Part shown: positions 29,701-37,654 of the stretch, in pieces | How positions within the stretch are numbered: position 1 is the first letter of the stretch | Layout of the letters: each line of letters begins with the position of its first letter | NCBI RefSeq assembly: GCF_900111325.1 | Contig: NZ_FOGW01000004.1 | Span: forward strand, 124,001-188,000 | DNA from: Lachnobacterium bovis | Lineage (GTDB): Bacteria; Bacillota; Clostridia; Lachnospirales; Lachnospiraceae | DNA: 64,000 nt | Reading direction: 5' to 3' | Program-made: the position numbers and the translations under genes | Notes under the pieces: model-generated | What the model was told of the DNA's origin: nothing | The model's input: the letters and a program-made list of their open reading frames with translations, nothing else | Databases searched by the model: none

Positions 29701-29817
29701 TGCATATATGGGTGTTGAGAGTTTTATAGTCACAATAGACTGTAAAGCTATAAACATTGCAAAACTTATTAAAATTAGCTTTTTCAATTTTTTATTTATC
29801 CTATATACTATCTCCAT
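26758..29817 (-). CDS. Receptor joining two solute-binding domains to a GGDEF domain
   Basis: A 1019-residue signalling protein. In order: a signal anchor (to about residue 40); a family-1 extracellular solute-binding domain (about 42-420, like ABC sugar-binding proteins); a family-3 domain (about 468-690, starting LKVGILTDAPPFSYMG); a membrane helix (about 715-735); a PAS-like region (about 760-850); and a diguanylate cyclase with intact RYGGDEF at 931-937. No RxxD inhibitory site precedes the loop. It should make c-di-GMP in response to external ligands, perhaps a sugar and an amino acid. Upstream is the long coiled-coil gene, downstream Dus. Confidence 0.88.
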   Translation of the reverse strand: MEIVYRINKKLKKLILISFAMFIALQSIVTIKLSTPIYAKSNKKVIRFMVNEPNIGLERCVNGFEKKHPNIDIKFLYVDNYCEKALNKLKSNNSPDVMFIPPKITDSDKQKYLLKLGNRTQLEKEYNYLDQAIKIDEDIYGLPSRMFLAGFVYNKKVFEKAGITKLPTSMDEFLKDMSYIKNNTDKIPFYSGYTYKWALTTWEYFTYIEMMGDEKNNEIQNGSNPFATGSTHEKVYDFYCNILRNHYCEDSCKDYTWENAVEDLANGNLGCIAAGSWAIQIIQKASDNPSDIGYMPFPNTIRNKQFASVIADLSVGISKKTKYPEEAKEFVDYFLDESNYNLETQNISIVKGRLLPEVYREVKNLCVLQNCNVSENMYQQYIEIGKHLNMFSGNEQKRIADATLGYSNEKVENIYREWSRRWIKSQASVEKNAVGDNIQSINAENVNQDLTNFTEQEKKYIKTLPILKVGILTDAPPFSYMGKKNKIRGMSKLVADDIMKKMKTKYKFVFFDNEAQMTKALDNRTIDLALGVEDTASNIEKYKLTKSYMEYNNVLVRNKKLRNVSRLNLADCRAAVVKNMHRDYYKGIKKKHKCDSVEDAIESVNDGDADYTILNYYTANYYIRNGQYSNLEIISTSSKNSLKIAFRDEENAQMLSIFNKCLYDISDSSLETYLLNEDNNLASKMDIKMLMRQYPMHFVLGILFIYLLVLVEIWFSGYEKQKYLHKQEFYAKRYALLAEMMDEYIFEYNLSENTITVDEKFREFFEFSKNCIDVNQYEKNNEKLNQFIEALKNMVKYEKKEQRIYFGNLGDQNVTWVRIFISQIEDEDTNNILYVGKISNVQHEMEERQMFLKQTALDSLTKVYNRSGFNKIYNDQYSSNCKYERAVVGILDYDNFKKVNDTLGHLGGDKALKVLAEELRKTFKDIGIFARYGGDEFIFYIPDGRDVEKIRDLLANLVKRMNKILKYENNFIRISISIGAVIVSSKKNIDDAFDLADHELYKIKENNKNAYRLKNYCKV

Positions 29818-29876
29818 TGTACTCCCATCCTTGGTCTATGAATGCTCTCTTCATGCAATTAACGATAAAACTTTTT

Positions 29877-32648
29877 CTAATAATAAAGTTCCTCTTCCAT
29901 TGTTGCTGCCATTAAACTTCTATAACTTCTTTTTAATTCTTCATTATCTGCTGTGAGTTTATTTATTTTTTCTTGCAAATCTTTAATAATCTTATTAAAT
30001 TCTGTTTGCTGTCCTTCTTGTTTTTGTGCAACTTCATTATTTACAGTTTGTACCGCATGTAACTTTAAGTTAGCTTCTTCTAGTTGATTTAAAGCATCTT
30101 TACCTTTTTTTAGTGTTTCTTCATTTTCTTTTCTCAAATTATGTAATTCTTCCTCTAATTCCATAATTCTTAAATCACTATCATCTTTAGCATTATTAAT
30201 TGTTTTAACTTCTTTAGAAGCATCAGCTAATTTTTGAGTTGTCTCATTTAATCTATTTTGAGTCATTTCAAGTTCTTGCTCTAGATTACGATTCTTATTA
30301 GAATATTCTTTATTCTTATCATCATACTCTTTTACAAGTTCTTCTAATTCTAATATTCTAAAGTCGCTATTGTCTTTTTCATCTTGCAATTTTTTATATT
30401 TTTCTTGCTCTTGTTTAATAGCGATATCTTTATTATTCGAAAGTTCATTTAATGCTCTAACATCATTATTAGAAATTTTTAAACTTTCTTTTAGCTGATT
30501 TAATTCATGCTGTAAATCTTCTTTTTTAGCATTTGATTCATCTAATCTTCCTTGAGTTTTATCTAAATTACTCTTTAATTCAGTTGCTTTTGACTGAATT
30601 GAATTTTTTTCATCTTGTAATGCATTATAGTATTTTTTTGCTTGATCTAATCTATTAGCTAACTCATAGACTGTATCATTTAATCTAGTTTTTTCATTGT
30701 TTATGCTATCTTTTTCAGCAGAAAGTTGTTTATACTGTACATCTTTTTCCTTAATATCTTTTTCTAAGGACTTGATGTTTTTCTCACCATCTTCAACTTG
30801 AGTATGTAATGCTTTATTCTCAACTTCAAGTTTATTGTATTCTTTCTGTGAGTTTGATAAATCTCTTTTCACAGCGACTAATTCTTTACTTACATCTTCA
30901 TATCTTTTTTCAGCAAGATTTGCAGCTGTTTTAGCATCTTTAGACGTATTTTCTAATTTATTTACTCTTATTTCAAGATTGTCTTTTAATGCTCTCATTT
31001 CACTGAATTCACGATTTACCGTTGCTAAAATATTTTTAGTTGAATTAAGCTCTTTTTCGCTAGATGTTACTCTATCCTTCATAAAAGCTAATTCCTTACC
31101 TTTTTCATTTAATTCATCTTTAACAAGTTTAATCTTACCACTTTCACGTCTAGTATCATCTCTTGCTTCATCTAAAGCAGCTGTCAACTCATTAATTGTT
31201 TTTTCTTGAGATTCTGTTGTCACTTTAGAACTTCTAAGTTTAGTTTCAACAGCACTAAGTTGCTCTTTTACACTATTTAATTCAAGAGCAGTTGCACTTG
31301 ATTCTTCAATCAAATTCTCATAATTTTTTGATAAATTATTTCTCTCTACAACAACTGTTTGATGTTTTTCCTGTAAATCTTTTAATTCTTCTTGTAAAAG
31401 TAAAACATGATAATCGCTATCATCTTTATAATTTTTGATATCTGCAAGTTCTGTACTCGCACTATCAAAATCTGCTTTTACAGTTTCTAAGTTCTTACTA
31501 AGTGTTGCTACTTTTTGTTCTAAATCTGCTTTTGTTTTATTATATGTTTCTGTTAATGTTCTATAATCTTCTTTTAAAGATTTAAGTTCATTTACAGCTT
31601 TATTTAAACTTTCTTTTGTTGTATTTAATTCAGTTTTATTCGCATTATTTTGCAATGTTATACTTTCTAATTCTTGATTGCAATCTTTTAAGCTATTAAT
31701 AGTAGATAATACTTCATCTGATTTAGCCTTTAAATCAACTTCTGTATCATGTAATTTAGCGCGAACATTTGCTAAATTTTGTTCTAGTTCCTTTATGTTC
31801 TCAATTTTTTGTTCTTCTGATAGTGTTTTTTCTTGTAATGATTCTTCTGATTTTTTTAGATCCTTTCTTGAAATCTCTAAATCATGTTTAACACCAGATA
31901 AATTATTATGTAAATCCTCTATTTTTTCTTTGGCTCTTTGTAATTCACTTTTCAATGTTGAAATATTGGCCTTATTTTTTTCAAGTTCCTTATCGTGATT
32001 TACTAATTTTGCATTGCTATCATACAATTCTTTACTTTTCTTTGATAATTCTTCTTGTAAAGAATGTATTTGTTGAGACTTTTTAGTATGCTCTTTCTTA
32101 CTTTGTTCAAACTGCTCTTCAATAATTCTTCTATCCTTGATAACATCTTCTGCTTTTTTGTTAGACTCATCAAGTTTCTTATGATACTCTTTTACTTCTT
32201 CAGTCATTATCTTTAGCTTTTCAAGAGTTTCTTGCAATTTTCCTTTAGTAATATCAAGTTCTTCATTTGTATTTAAAGCCTTGTCTTTTGACTCTTTATA
32301 ATTTTCTTTTATAAGACCAAGTTGTCCTTCAAGATTTGCAACCATTTCTTCTAATTTTTTCTTTTCGATAGTTGCTGAATTGGCACTTGATTCTTTATCC
32401 TTTACTACACCTTCTAAATCTGTAATTTTAGTATATGCCTTAAATAAATCATCTACAATGTTAATTTGAAGCATTACACTTTTAGCATCATTTGGCAACT
32501 GCCAATATGCTGAGCTTCCATCTATTTCTGCTAATTTTCTATTTAAATATGCAGCTACTTCCTGCATATATTCTGCACTTTCTGAACCACAAAGGTTATA
32601 TTTTTTTCCACCAACTGTTATCTCTGTATTAATATTTGAATCTGACAC
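29877..32648 (-). CDS. Giant coiled-coil protein with an N-terminal ZapA-like domain
   Basis: Residues 1-85 resemble ZapA, the FtsZ-ring cross-linker: ITVGGKKYNLCG, EYMQEVAAYLNRKLAEID and MLQINIVDDLFKAY match the fold pattern. The rest, to 923, is almost unbroken Lys/Glu/Leu-rich coiled coil with few Pro or Gly, whereas ordinary ZapA ends after 100-130 residues. A motif KDDSD-x3-[ILM]-x-[LE]-[QE]EL recurs at about residues 405, 754 and 819. The start is GTG at 32648, with GGAGG nine bases upstream. No membrane segment is seen, so it is cytoplasmic. A structural role at the division ring is inferred from the head domain alone. Confidence 0.82.
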   Translation of the reverse strand: MSDSNINTEITVGGKKYNLCGSESAEYMQEVAAYLNRKLAEIDGSSAYWQLPNDAKSVMLQINIVDDLFKAYTKITDLEGVVKDKESSANSATIEKKKLEEMVANLEGQLGLIKENYKESKDKALNTNEELDITKGKLQETLEKLKIMTEEVKEYHKKLDESNKKAEDVIKDRRIIEEQFEQSKKEHTKKSQQIHSLQEELSKKSKELYDSNAKLVNHDKELEKNKANISTLKSELQRAKEKIEDLHNNLSGVKHDLEISRKDLKKSEESLQEKTLSEEQKIENIKELEQNLANVRAKLHDTEVDLKAKSDEVLSTINSLKDCNQELESITLQNNANKTELNTTKESLNKAVNELKSLKEDYRTLTETYNKTKADLEQKVATLSKNLETVKADFDSASTELADIKNYKDDSDYHVLLLQEELKDLQEKHQTVVVERNNLSKNYENLIEESSATALELNSVKEQLSAVETKLRSSKVTTESQEKTINELTAALDEARDDTRRESGKIKLVKDELNEKGKELAFMKDRVTSSEKELNSTKNILATVNREFSEMRALKDNLEIRVNKLENTSKDAKTAANLAEKRYEDVSKELVAVKRDLSNSQKEYNKLEVENKALHTQVEDGEKNIKSLEKDIKEKDVQYKQLSAEKDSINNEKTRLNDTVYELANRLDQAKKYYNALQDEKNSIQSKATELKSNLDKTQGRLDESNAKKEDLQHELNQLKESLKISNNDVRALNELSNNKDIAIKQEQEKYKKLQDEKDNSDFRILELEELVKEYDDKNKEYSNKNRNLEQELEMTQNRLNETTQKLADASKEVKTINNAKDDSDLRIMELEEELHNLRKENEETLKKGKDALNQLEEANLKLHAVQTVNNEVAQKQEGQQTEFNKIIKDLQEKINKLTADNEELKRSYRSLMAATMEEELYY

Positions 32649-32815
32649 AATTAACTTCCTCCACTATATCTTAAGTACTTAATCCTAAAAATACCCAAGT
32701 TACATTATAGCAACTTATAGGGTATAAAAACAACCTAATTTATCTTTTTTCACAAAATAAACACAACTATTCTTTGCCCGCATATAAGTGCATTTAAAAA
32801 CACTTTTGAAAAAAA

Positions 32816-32845
32816 AGAAAAGGCCAACTTTCGTCAACCTTTTCT
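32816..32845 (-). terminator. Strong terminator after the two tiny genes
   Basis: On the minus strand AGAAAAGGTTGAC and GTTGGCCTTTTCT form a 13-pair stem (three G-U) capped by a GAAA tetraloop, then eight T (complement of 32808-32815). It ends the 33274-32892 transcript 46 bases after the last stop codon. Confidence 0.9.
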
Positions 32846-32891
32846 AAAAAAGAGGAAGTCAAAGAATTTACTTCTTGTACTCATATTAAAA

Positions 32892-33107
32892 TTATTTATA
32901 CTCTTCCGACGTTACACGGTTCTTTTCATACTTACAAACACTTTCAGATTTATACTCATCTAAGTTAGATCTAAAATTGGACCATTTACAACACCAACAT
33001 TCCTTCATAGGAACTATTGTTCCATGTTCTGGCTCCCAATGTTCGCAAAAATCATCTTCACTTACAACTCTATACCCTTCTTTATCATAACTTACGATTT
33101 TTGCCAT
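32892..33107 (-). CDS. Small Cys/Trp-rich protein of unknown function (71 residues)
   Basis: Starts MAKIVSYDKEGYRVVSEDDF and contains CEHWEPEHG and KECWCCKWSNF, with a final Cys in SVCKYEKN: five cysteines and several His and Trp in 71 residues, suggesting a small metal-binding domain. No family is recognised. Its first 16 bases overlap the 3' end of the HicB-like gene, so translation is probably coupled. GAGG lies 11 bases before the ATG. It precedes a strong terminator and is probably the last gene of a two-gene transcript. Confidence 0.65.
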   Translation of the reverse strand: MAKIVSYDKEGYRVVSEDDFCEHWEPEHGTIVPMKECWCCKWSNFRSNLDEYKSESVCKYEKNRVTSEEYK

Positions 33108-33274
33108 CCAGCTGTTAACCTCACTTCTCTTATTCGCGTCGTTTGCATCCCCTGTAATGCTGCTGATAATGACTTCCCTTTAGCGACACAACCGACTCGA
33201 CTTTTCGATTGAACAACAAAGCACTCTTCCTCATTGTTCCAATTCACAATTACGCTATACCCTTTTTTTCTCAC
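33092..33274 (-). CDS. HicB-like small protein without a HicA partner (60 residues)
   Basis: Begins with GTG at 33274, seven bases after AAAGGAG. The layout YSVIVNWNNEEECFVVQSKS, then GCVAKGKSLSAALQGMQ, resembles the HicB antitoxin core (a short strand pair, then GC-x-[TA]-x-G-x-[ST]-x2-EAL). It is shorter than HicB and lacks a DNA-binding tail, and no HicA toxin frame was found on either side. It is the first of two overlapping tiny genes. The promoter region upstream carries a LytTR-like site. Whether it is an antitoxin relic or an independent protein is open. Confidence 0.6.
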   Translation of the reverse strand: MRKKGYSVIVNWNNEEECFVVQSKSRVGCVAKGKSLSAALQGMQTTRIREVRLTAGWQKS

Positions 33275-33446
33275 TTAGACTCTCCTTTCTTGCTAACCGT
33301 GTCAGATGTAGTATCTCCCTAGAAACTACATCCATCACTTCAGCAAAACAATACTTTTTAATGAGCCCTTATGAAAAACTCCTAAAAAGCTCTTCTCTAC
33401 AGTTTATACTTTACACAATTATCACTTACACTAAACTGTATATATA

Positions 33447-33476
33447 TTTCGAATTTAACCCCCATTAAGTTCGAAA
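33447..33476. repeat. Inverted repeat in the leader of the tiny-gene operon
   Basis: TTTCGAATTTAA-N6-TTAAGTTCGAAA: 12-base arms around CCCCCA, one mismatch. It is about 25-55 bases into the predicted leader RNA of the gene at 33274, so it could be an RNA hairpin or an operator. Confidence 0.5.
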
Positions 33477-33505
33477 TAAACATCAAAATCAACTGTTCTA
33501 AAAAC

Positions 33506-33573
33506 ACTATATCACAATCTGTGAAGAAATTATTTTTTTGTCGTAAACGCGACCATTTTTGTCGTTAAACGGT
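33506..33573 (-). promoter_or_regulatory. LytTR-like direct repeat and promoter upstream of the tiny genes
   Basis: On the minus strand ACCGTTTAA (33565-33573) and CGCGTTTAC (33543-33551) are separated by 13 bases, 22 bases repeat to repeat. They share CGTTT(A)ACGACAAAAA, the spacing and core typical of LytTR-family regulators. A TATAGT -10 box at 33506-33511 lies 31 bases downstream with a poor -35, as in activator-dependent promoters. The remaining part of 33275-33647 is leader of about 225 bases and AT-rich spacer, with no other gene seen. Confidence 0.45.
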
Positions 33574-33647
33574 TTTTGATTTTTTGTTTTTTATATATTT
33601 TGTGCATATAACTGTAATAGGATACTTTTTTTGAAATTATTAAAACA

Positions 33648-34997
33648 TTATACTTTTTTTAAGGATTTTATTGGAACAATTAATTCTGTATAAAATGAAT
33701 TTTTTGTTTTTATAACCTCATACTTTGCTTTACATTCTATTATGCCGCTAAAAATTTTTTTTAGAATTTCATAATTCTTAGGTGGTATAACATCATTTTC
33801 ATATAAATAACCTAATTTTTCTTTATTAGTCGATAATTTAGTAAAATAATCTTTTCCATCCTTAAATGCCTCTAAATTACCGCTATTATCCATGCTAATA
33901 TTTATACTTGAAAATACTTGGTTTAATCCTGCTTTAAACTGCATTCCAACTTTTTTAACCTGAATATTTGTATTGTCAATTTTGATATCTATCCAAACCT
34001 TCAATAATGTAGTATCATCTTTTCCTAAAATATGCTCAATATCATTTTCAAGTATCTCAAATGATATCGCCAAGAATTCTACTAATTTATTTATGTTACA
34101 AGTTTTTTCTATATAATTGCAAATATCGCAATTTACATTAACTTTATAACATTTGTCTCTTAATTTGTATATATAGTTTTCTATTATATAATTAATATAC
34201 TCATTTTGAGTATACCTTTCATTGGTATAATCTTGTAATTTATTTTCATCATTATATAATTCACTTAAATATTTATACGCTTCATCCATCTCATCGTTTT
34301 GAATATACGTTTCTACCGCATTAATAAATCGTCTCATTTTAGATTCATAAATTTCATTAATATTTCTTAGAAATTGATAATCTACGCTGTATTCTTTCAT
34401 ATTTTCTTCTACATGTTTTTTGAGAAATTCTGATTCTCCTAACAGCTTATTTTTTTCTATGTAATACTTTGTAAATTCATTCTCGATCATTACAGCAAGC
34501 AATTGAACTAGTACATATATAAAAGGATATGCACTATTTATTATATTTTTTTCAATATACATGTTGCACCACATAAAAAGAATAGATAACAACAATCCAC
34601 TACAGCTTGCGATTAATCCATAAAAAATTCCTGCTAAATGTATCGAAATATACGGAAGAATTAATATCCATATCCAAAATGAACTCATTCCTTTATTTCT
34701 AAATGCTTCTGTTACAATAAGATAAACAGCTATTATCACACATATTGCAACTGACAAAATCATAGTTACAACTATGTGATTTTGCTTTTTTTTGTATTCA
34801 TACATTGAAAATAGAATAAGAAGAAATATCGTAGCATTTGAAAAAGTCGACACAATATCATCCTGCAACAAATTCAAAAAAATGAAAAAAGAACACAACG
34901 CTTCAATTAAACTTAAAAAAACAATAGTTTTTTCTAGTCTTTTTTCTTTTACAAACGGATATTTCTCTATTTCTCTCAATTGGTTGATACTATACAT
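33648..34997 (-). CDS. Membrane sensor resembling an AgrC-type kinase but lacking kinase residues
   Basis: The first 190 of 449 residues hold about six hydrophobic helices. The following helical region (SVDYQFLRNINEIYESKMRRF, then EAYKYLSEL) aligns by pattern with the dimerisation helix of GHKL kinases such as AgrC. The phosphoacceptor His of RHDxxNHL is not present, and the expected N-box (NxLDNA) reads EFLAISFEILENDI. I infer a pseudokinase or ligand-binding partner of the response regulator 40 bases upstream. No AgrB or AgrD is nearby. Confidence 0.7.
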   Translation of the reverse strand: MYSINQLREIEKYPFVKEKRLEKTIVFLSLIEALCSFFIFLNLLQDDIVSTFSNATIFLLILFSMYEYKKKQNHIVVTMILSVAICVIIAVYLIVTEAFRNKGMSSFWIWILILPYISIHLAGIFYGLIASCSGLLLSILFMWCNMYIEKNIINSAYPFIYVLVQLLAVMIENEFTKYYIEKNKLLGESEFLKKHVEENMKEYSVDYQFLRNINEIYESKMRRFINAVETYIQNDEMDEAYKYLSELYNDENKLQDYTNERYTQNEYINYIIENYIYKLRDKCYKVNVNCDICNYIEKTCNINKLVEFLAISFEILENDIEHILGKDDTTLLKVWIDIKIDNTNIQVKKVGMQFKAGLNQVFSSINISMDNSGNLEAFKDGKDYFTKLSTNKEKLGYLYENDVIPPKNYEILKKIFSGIIECKAKYEVIKTKNSFYTELIVPIKSLKKV

Positions 34998-35037
34998 TAT
35001 TACAATTCCTCATATATATAAAATCTCTTAAAACAAC

Positions 35038-35736
35038 CTACATAGAATATTTAACAAATAATTCTCCTACCGTCCTATAGGCTCCACGAGGCATAGGAAA
35101 AACTTTGCCATCTTCCATCACGATTTCCTTTTTAGATATCTTTAAAATGTATTTAAGATTAATTATCATTTTTCCATTTGGCATATAAAAGAAGTCTTCT
35201 TTTATGTTATCCGTTAAGGCCTGCATAGTAATACGAATTAAATGTTCACCATTTTTTTCAAATATCCTCTTATAATGATCTTCTGATGTGATATACATAA
35301 TATCATCAACTGGTATTTTAACTAAAACACCTGACTCTTTAATTACCAAATAATGTAACTCATCTGATTCAAAAATGCGATCTAACGCGTCATAAAGTTC
35401 TTCCTTTAAAAGAGGTTTTTCTAAGTAATGTATAGCCTTTAAACGAAATGCCTCTTTATAGAAACCATCTGATGAAGTTTCAAAAATAATTGCGCCTTTT
35501 TCATCTTTTTTACGAATCATTTTAGCTAATTCTATTCCATTAATTTCATCTATGTATATATCTAAAATATATATGTCATATACCTTCTTATCCATTGCAT
35601 CAAGCAACTCTAAAGACGCACTAAAAGTATCTATTTCCCAATCCATATTTGGATTATCTTCTTTATATTCAGATAATAATGTTATTGCTTCTTTTATCGA
35701 TTGTTCTTCATCATCACATACTGCTATTTTATACAT
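35038..35736 (-). CDS. LytTR-family response regulator (AgrA-like)
   Basis: A 232-residue two-domain regulator. The receiver has the acidic pocket CDDEE near the start, phosphoacceptor Asp59 in YILDIYID and Lys in YLEKPL. The C-terminal LytTR domain (about 130-230) contains MYITSEDHYKRI and FFYMPNGKMIINLKYI, and ends KVFPMPRGAYRTV. LytTR proteins bind pairs of 9-base direct repeats. It is the first gene of a pair with the sensor, and a candidate site lies 74 bases beyond the sensor gene, before two tiny genes. Confidence 0.92.
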   Translation of the reverse strand: MYKIAVCDDEEQSIKEAITLLSEYKEDNPNMDWEIDTFSASLELLDAMDKKVYDIYILDIYIDEINGIELAKMIRKKDEKGAIIFETSSDGFYKEAFRLKAIHYLEKPLLKEELYDALDRIFESDELHYLVIKESGVLVKIPVDDIMYITSEDHYKRIFEKNGEHLIRITMQALTDNIKEDFFYMPNGKMIINLKYILKISKKEIVMEDGKVFPMPRGAYRTVGELFVKYSM

Positions 35737-35866
35737 TCACATTATCCTCACCTATATTATTTGTTCTATTTTTTAAAATAAATAGAAATTTAAAATACTA
35801 TTCAAAATCTTCACGTATTATATTAGCATAAAAAAATTCATTTGTGCTAATATAGTTTAATATTCA

Positions 35867-36184
35867 TCAAAAAAGCTGTGCCAATTTTGGCAATATATTT
35901 ACTGCAAAAACTGTTACACAACACATTGTTGCAACAACAAACAAATTTTCAGTAAGATAACTCAATATAACTCCAACTATCATAGCTAATATTCCAGCAT
36001 ATATGTTTTTTGTGGCATATATTATTGCCGGAAAAGTCATAACAGCAAGTGTTACATATGGAACATAATACAAAAACGATTTGACAAATCTATTATGTAT
36101 ATTTTGTTTAAATATCAACATCGGTACACATCTAACTGAATAAATTGTTGCAATCATAATTAATATTGGAATAACGTTACTCAT
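35867..36184 (-). CDS. azlD: Branched-chain amino-acid exporter small subunit AzlD
   Basis: A 105-residue membrane protein of the AzlD family, partner of AzlC in exporting branched-chain amino acids. It shows four hydrophobic segments and the conserved start region YSVRCVPMLIF, then VPYVTLAVMTFPAI. The ATG at 36184 is chosen because GGAG lies six bases upstream; it overlaps the azlC stop by eight bases, indicating coupling. An imperfect hairpin, TATTAGCA/TGCTAATA, lies downstream at about 35820-35852. Confidence 0.9.
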   Translation of the reverse strand: MSNVIPILIMIATIYSVRCVPMLIFKQNIHNRFVKSFLYYVPYVTLAVMTFPAIIYATKNIYAGILAMIVGVILSYLTENLFVVATMCCVTVFAVNILPKLAQLF

Positions 36185-36905
36185 CATCTTCTCCTTTTTC
36201 ATCTTCTTCAATTGGTCTAATCATAGCTGCTACTGACGCAATTACAATTGTTATAACTATAACTTTAGTTCCCTGTGACATCTTATTAACGATTGGTATA
36301 TAATCTGAAAGAAAACTTATTATCATCGAAAAAAATACACATATAGCAATATTTATATTTTTCTTTGAAGCCGGAATTATTATTGCTAAAAACATTCCAT
36401 ATATTGCTACTGTAAGAGAAGTGACTATTAGTGGAGGAACAATATCTACAAAAACACAACCTAACACCGTTCCTAATGTCCAACCCGGAATTGACATTAA
36501 GGCCGCACCATACGTATAAAACGGATTAACCTTTCCCTCTATAGCACTCGATATTCCAAATATTTCATCTGTAATACAATATGACATAAAAAATCTATGT
36601 CGTATTTTTGTTTTTTCTGATATCTTTTGTGATAAGGATGCTCCCATCAAAAAATATCTTAAATTTACAATTATCGTTGTCAAAATCATTTCTACGATTC
36701 CCGCTTTTGAAATGATTAACTGTAACGCTGCAAATTCACCCGCTGATGCAACCATTCCTAGCGACATAAATCCAGCTTCTAACAATGATAACTTTGCATT
36801 TTTTGCCATTACTCCTAGACTAAATGCTACTGCAAAATATCCCAAACCAATTGGAATTGCATCTTTTAATCCTTTTTTTAACCAATAAACATTTTCATTT
36901 TTCAT
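36177..36905 (-). CDS. azlC: Branched-chain amino-acid exporter large subunit AzlC
   Basis: A 242-residue membrane protein with about six to seven helices. AzlC features are GLKDAIPIGLGYFAVAFSLG, SAGEFAALQLI and LRYFLMGASLSQKI, followed by CITDEIFGI. Together with AzlD it forms a LIV-E type amino-acid exporter. Its start overlaps the stop of truA by one base (TAATG), and its end overlaps azlD, so truA-azlC-azlD is one tightly coupled unit. The tail is acidic (EEDEKGEDDE). Confidence 0.93.
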   Translation of the reverse strand: MKNENVYWLKKGLKDAIPIGLGYFAVAFSLGVMAKNAKLSLLEAGFMSLGMVASAGEFAALQLIISKAGIVEMILTTIIVNLRYFLMGASLSQKISEKTKIRHRFFMSYCITDEIFGISSAIEGKVNPFYTYGAALMSIPGWTLGTVLGCVFVDIVPPLIVTSLTVAIYGMFLAIIIPASKKNINIAICVFFSMIISFLSDYIPIVNKMSQGTKVIVITIVIASVAAMIRPIEEDEKGEDDE

Positions 36906-37654
36906 TAGTAGTCAACCTCCACCAAGCACAAACCATTCGCTGGTGCCATAAAACCAGCTTTTTGTCTGTCTTTTGCTTTTAATATTTCTTCAATCTCTTG
37001 TGGTTGTATTCTTCCCCAGCCAACTTCTAATAATGTTCCTACTAATATTCTTATCATATTTTGTAAAAAACCATCTCCGTGAAACGTCATGTATATATAT
37101 GAATCTTTTTGGGTAATTTCTATTTTATCAATGGTTCTAATTGTTGATTTTTTCATTTTTTTATTACCGCAAAAGCTTTTATAATCATTAGTTCCTTTAA
37201 GTAATTTAGCTGCCTCATTCATCTTATCTAAATCAGGCATTTTATCTATTACATATAAATATTTTCTATCAAAAACAGGTTTAGTCTCACCACACCAAAG
37301 TGTATAACGATAAGTTTTTCCAATTGCATTAAATCTACTATGGAATCTATCTTTGACAATACTTACATCATCAATAGAAATGTCCTCTGGTAAATATTTA
37401 TTCATATATTCTTGAATTTGTTTTTCAGAGAATTGTGTATCTAAATAAGCATTAGCCGTCATAGAAATAGCAGAAACCCCTGCATCAGTTCTTCCTGCAC
37501 CTATTACTGTAATTGGCTCATCTTCATTTTTATTAGTCATTCTCATCAATAGAGTTTCTAATTTTCCTTGAATTGTATTTAACGTATTTTTTTGGTGTTG
37601 CCACCCATTGTATTTTGTACCATCATATCTTATTTTGAATCTATAATTTTTCAT
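36905..37654 (-). CDS. truA: tRNA pseudouridine synthase A
   Basis: TruA converts uridines 38-40 of tRNA to pseudouridine. The 249 residues fit the family. The catalytic Asp lies in GAGRTDAGVSA, and RFHSRFNAIGKTYRY and GDGFLQNMIRILVGTLLEVG are standard later motifs. Here it heads a coupled run with azlC and azlD. No upstream partner gene is seen; a 240-base AT-rich gap separates it from the divergent ECF gene. Confidence 0.96.
   Translation of the reverse strand: MKNYRFKIRYDGTKYNGWQHQKNTLNTIQGKLETLLMRMTNKNEDEPITVIGAGRTDAGVSAISMTANAYLDTQFSEKQIQEYMNKYLPEDISIDDVSIVKDRFHSRFNAIGKTYRYTLWCGETKPVFDRKYLYVIDKMPDLDKMNEAAKLLKGTNDYKSFCGNKKMKKSTIRTIDKIEITQKDSYIYMTFHGDGFLQNMIRILVGTLLEVGWGRIQPQEIEEILKAKDRQKAGFMAPANGLCLVEVDY

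Noticed and set aside
29877..32648. Repeated segments of the coiled-coil gene as a CRISPR array
   Set aside because: The similarity is at protein level, unevenly spaced and inside a continuous coding frame.
33092..33274. Complete HicAB toxin-antitoxin system
   Set aside because: No HicA-type frame (short, with the G-S-H-H segment) exists on either side.
35820..35852. TATTAGCA/TGCTAATA hairpin as the azlD terminator
   Set aside because: No T-run follows on the minus strand, so it was not listed as a terminator.
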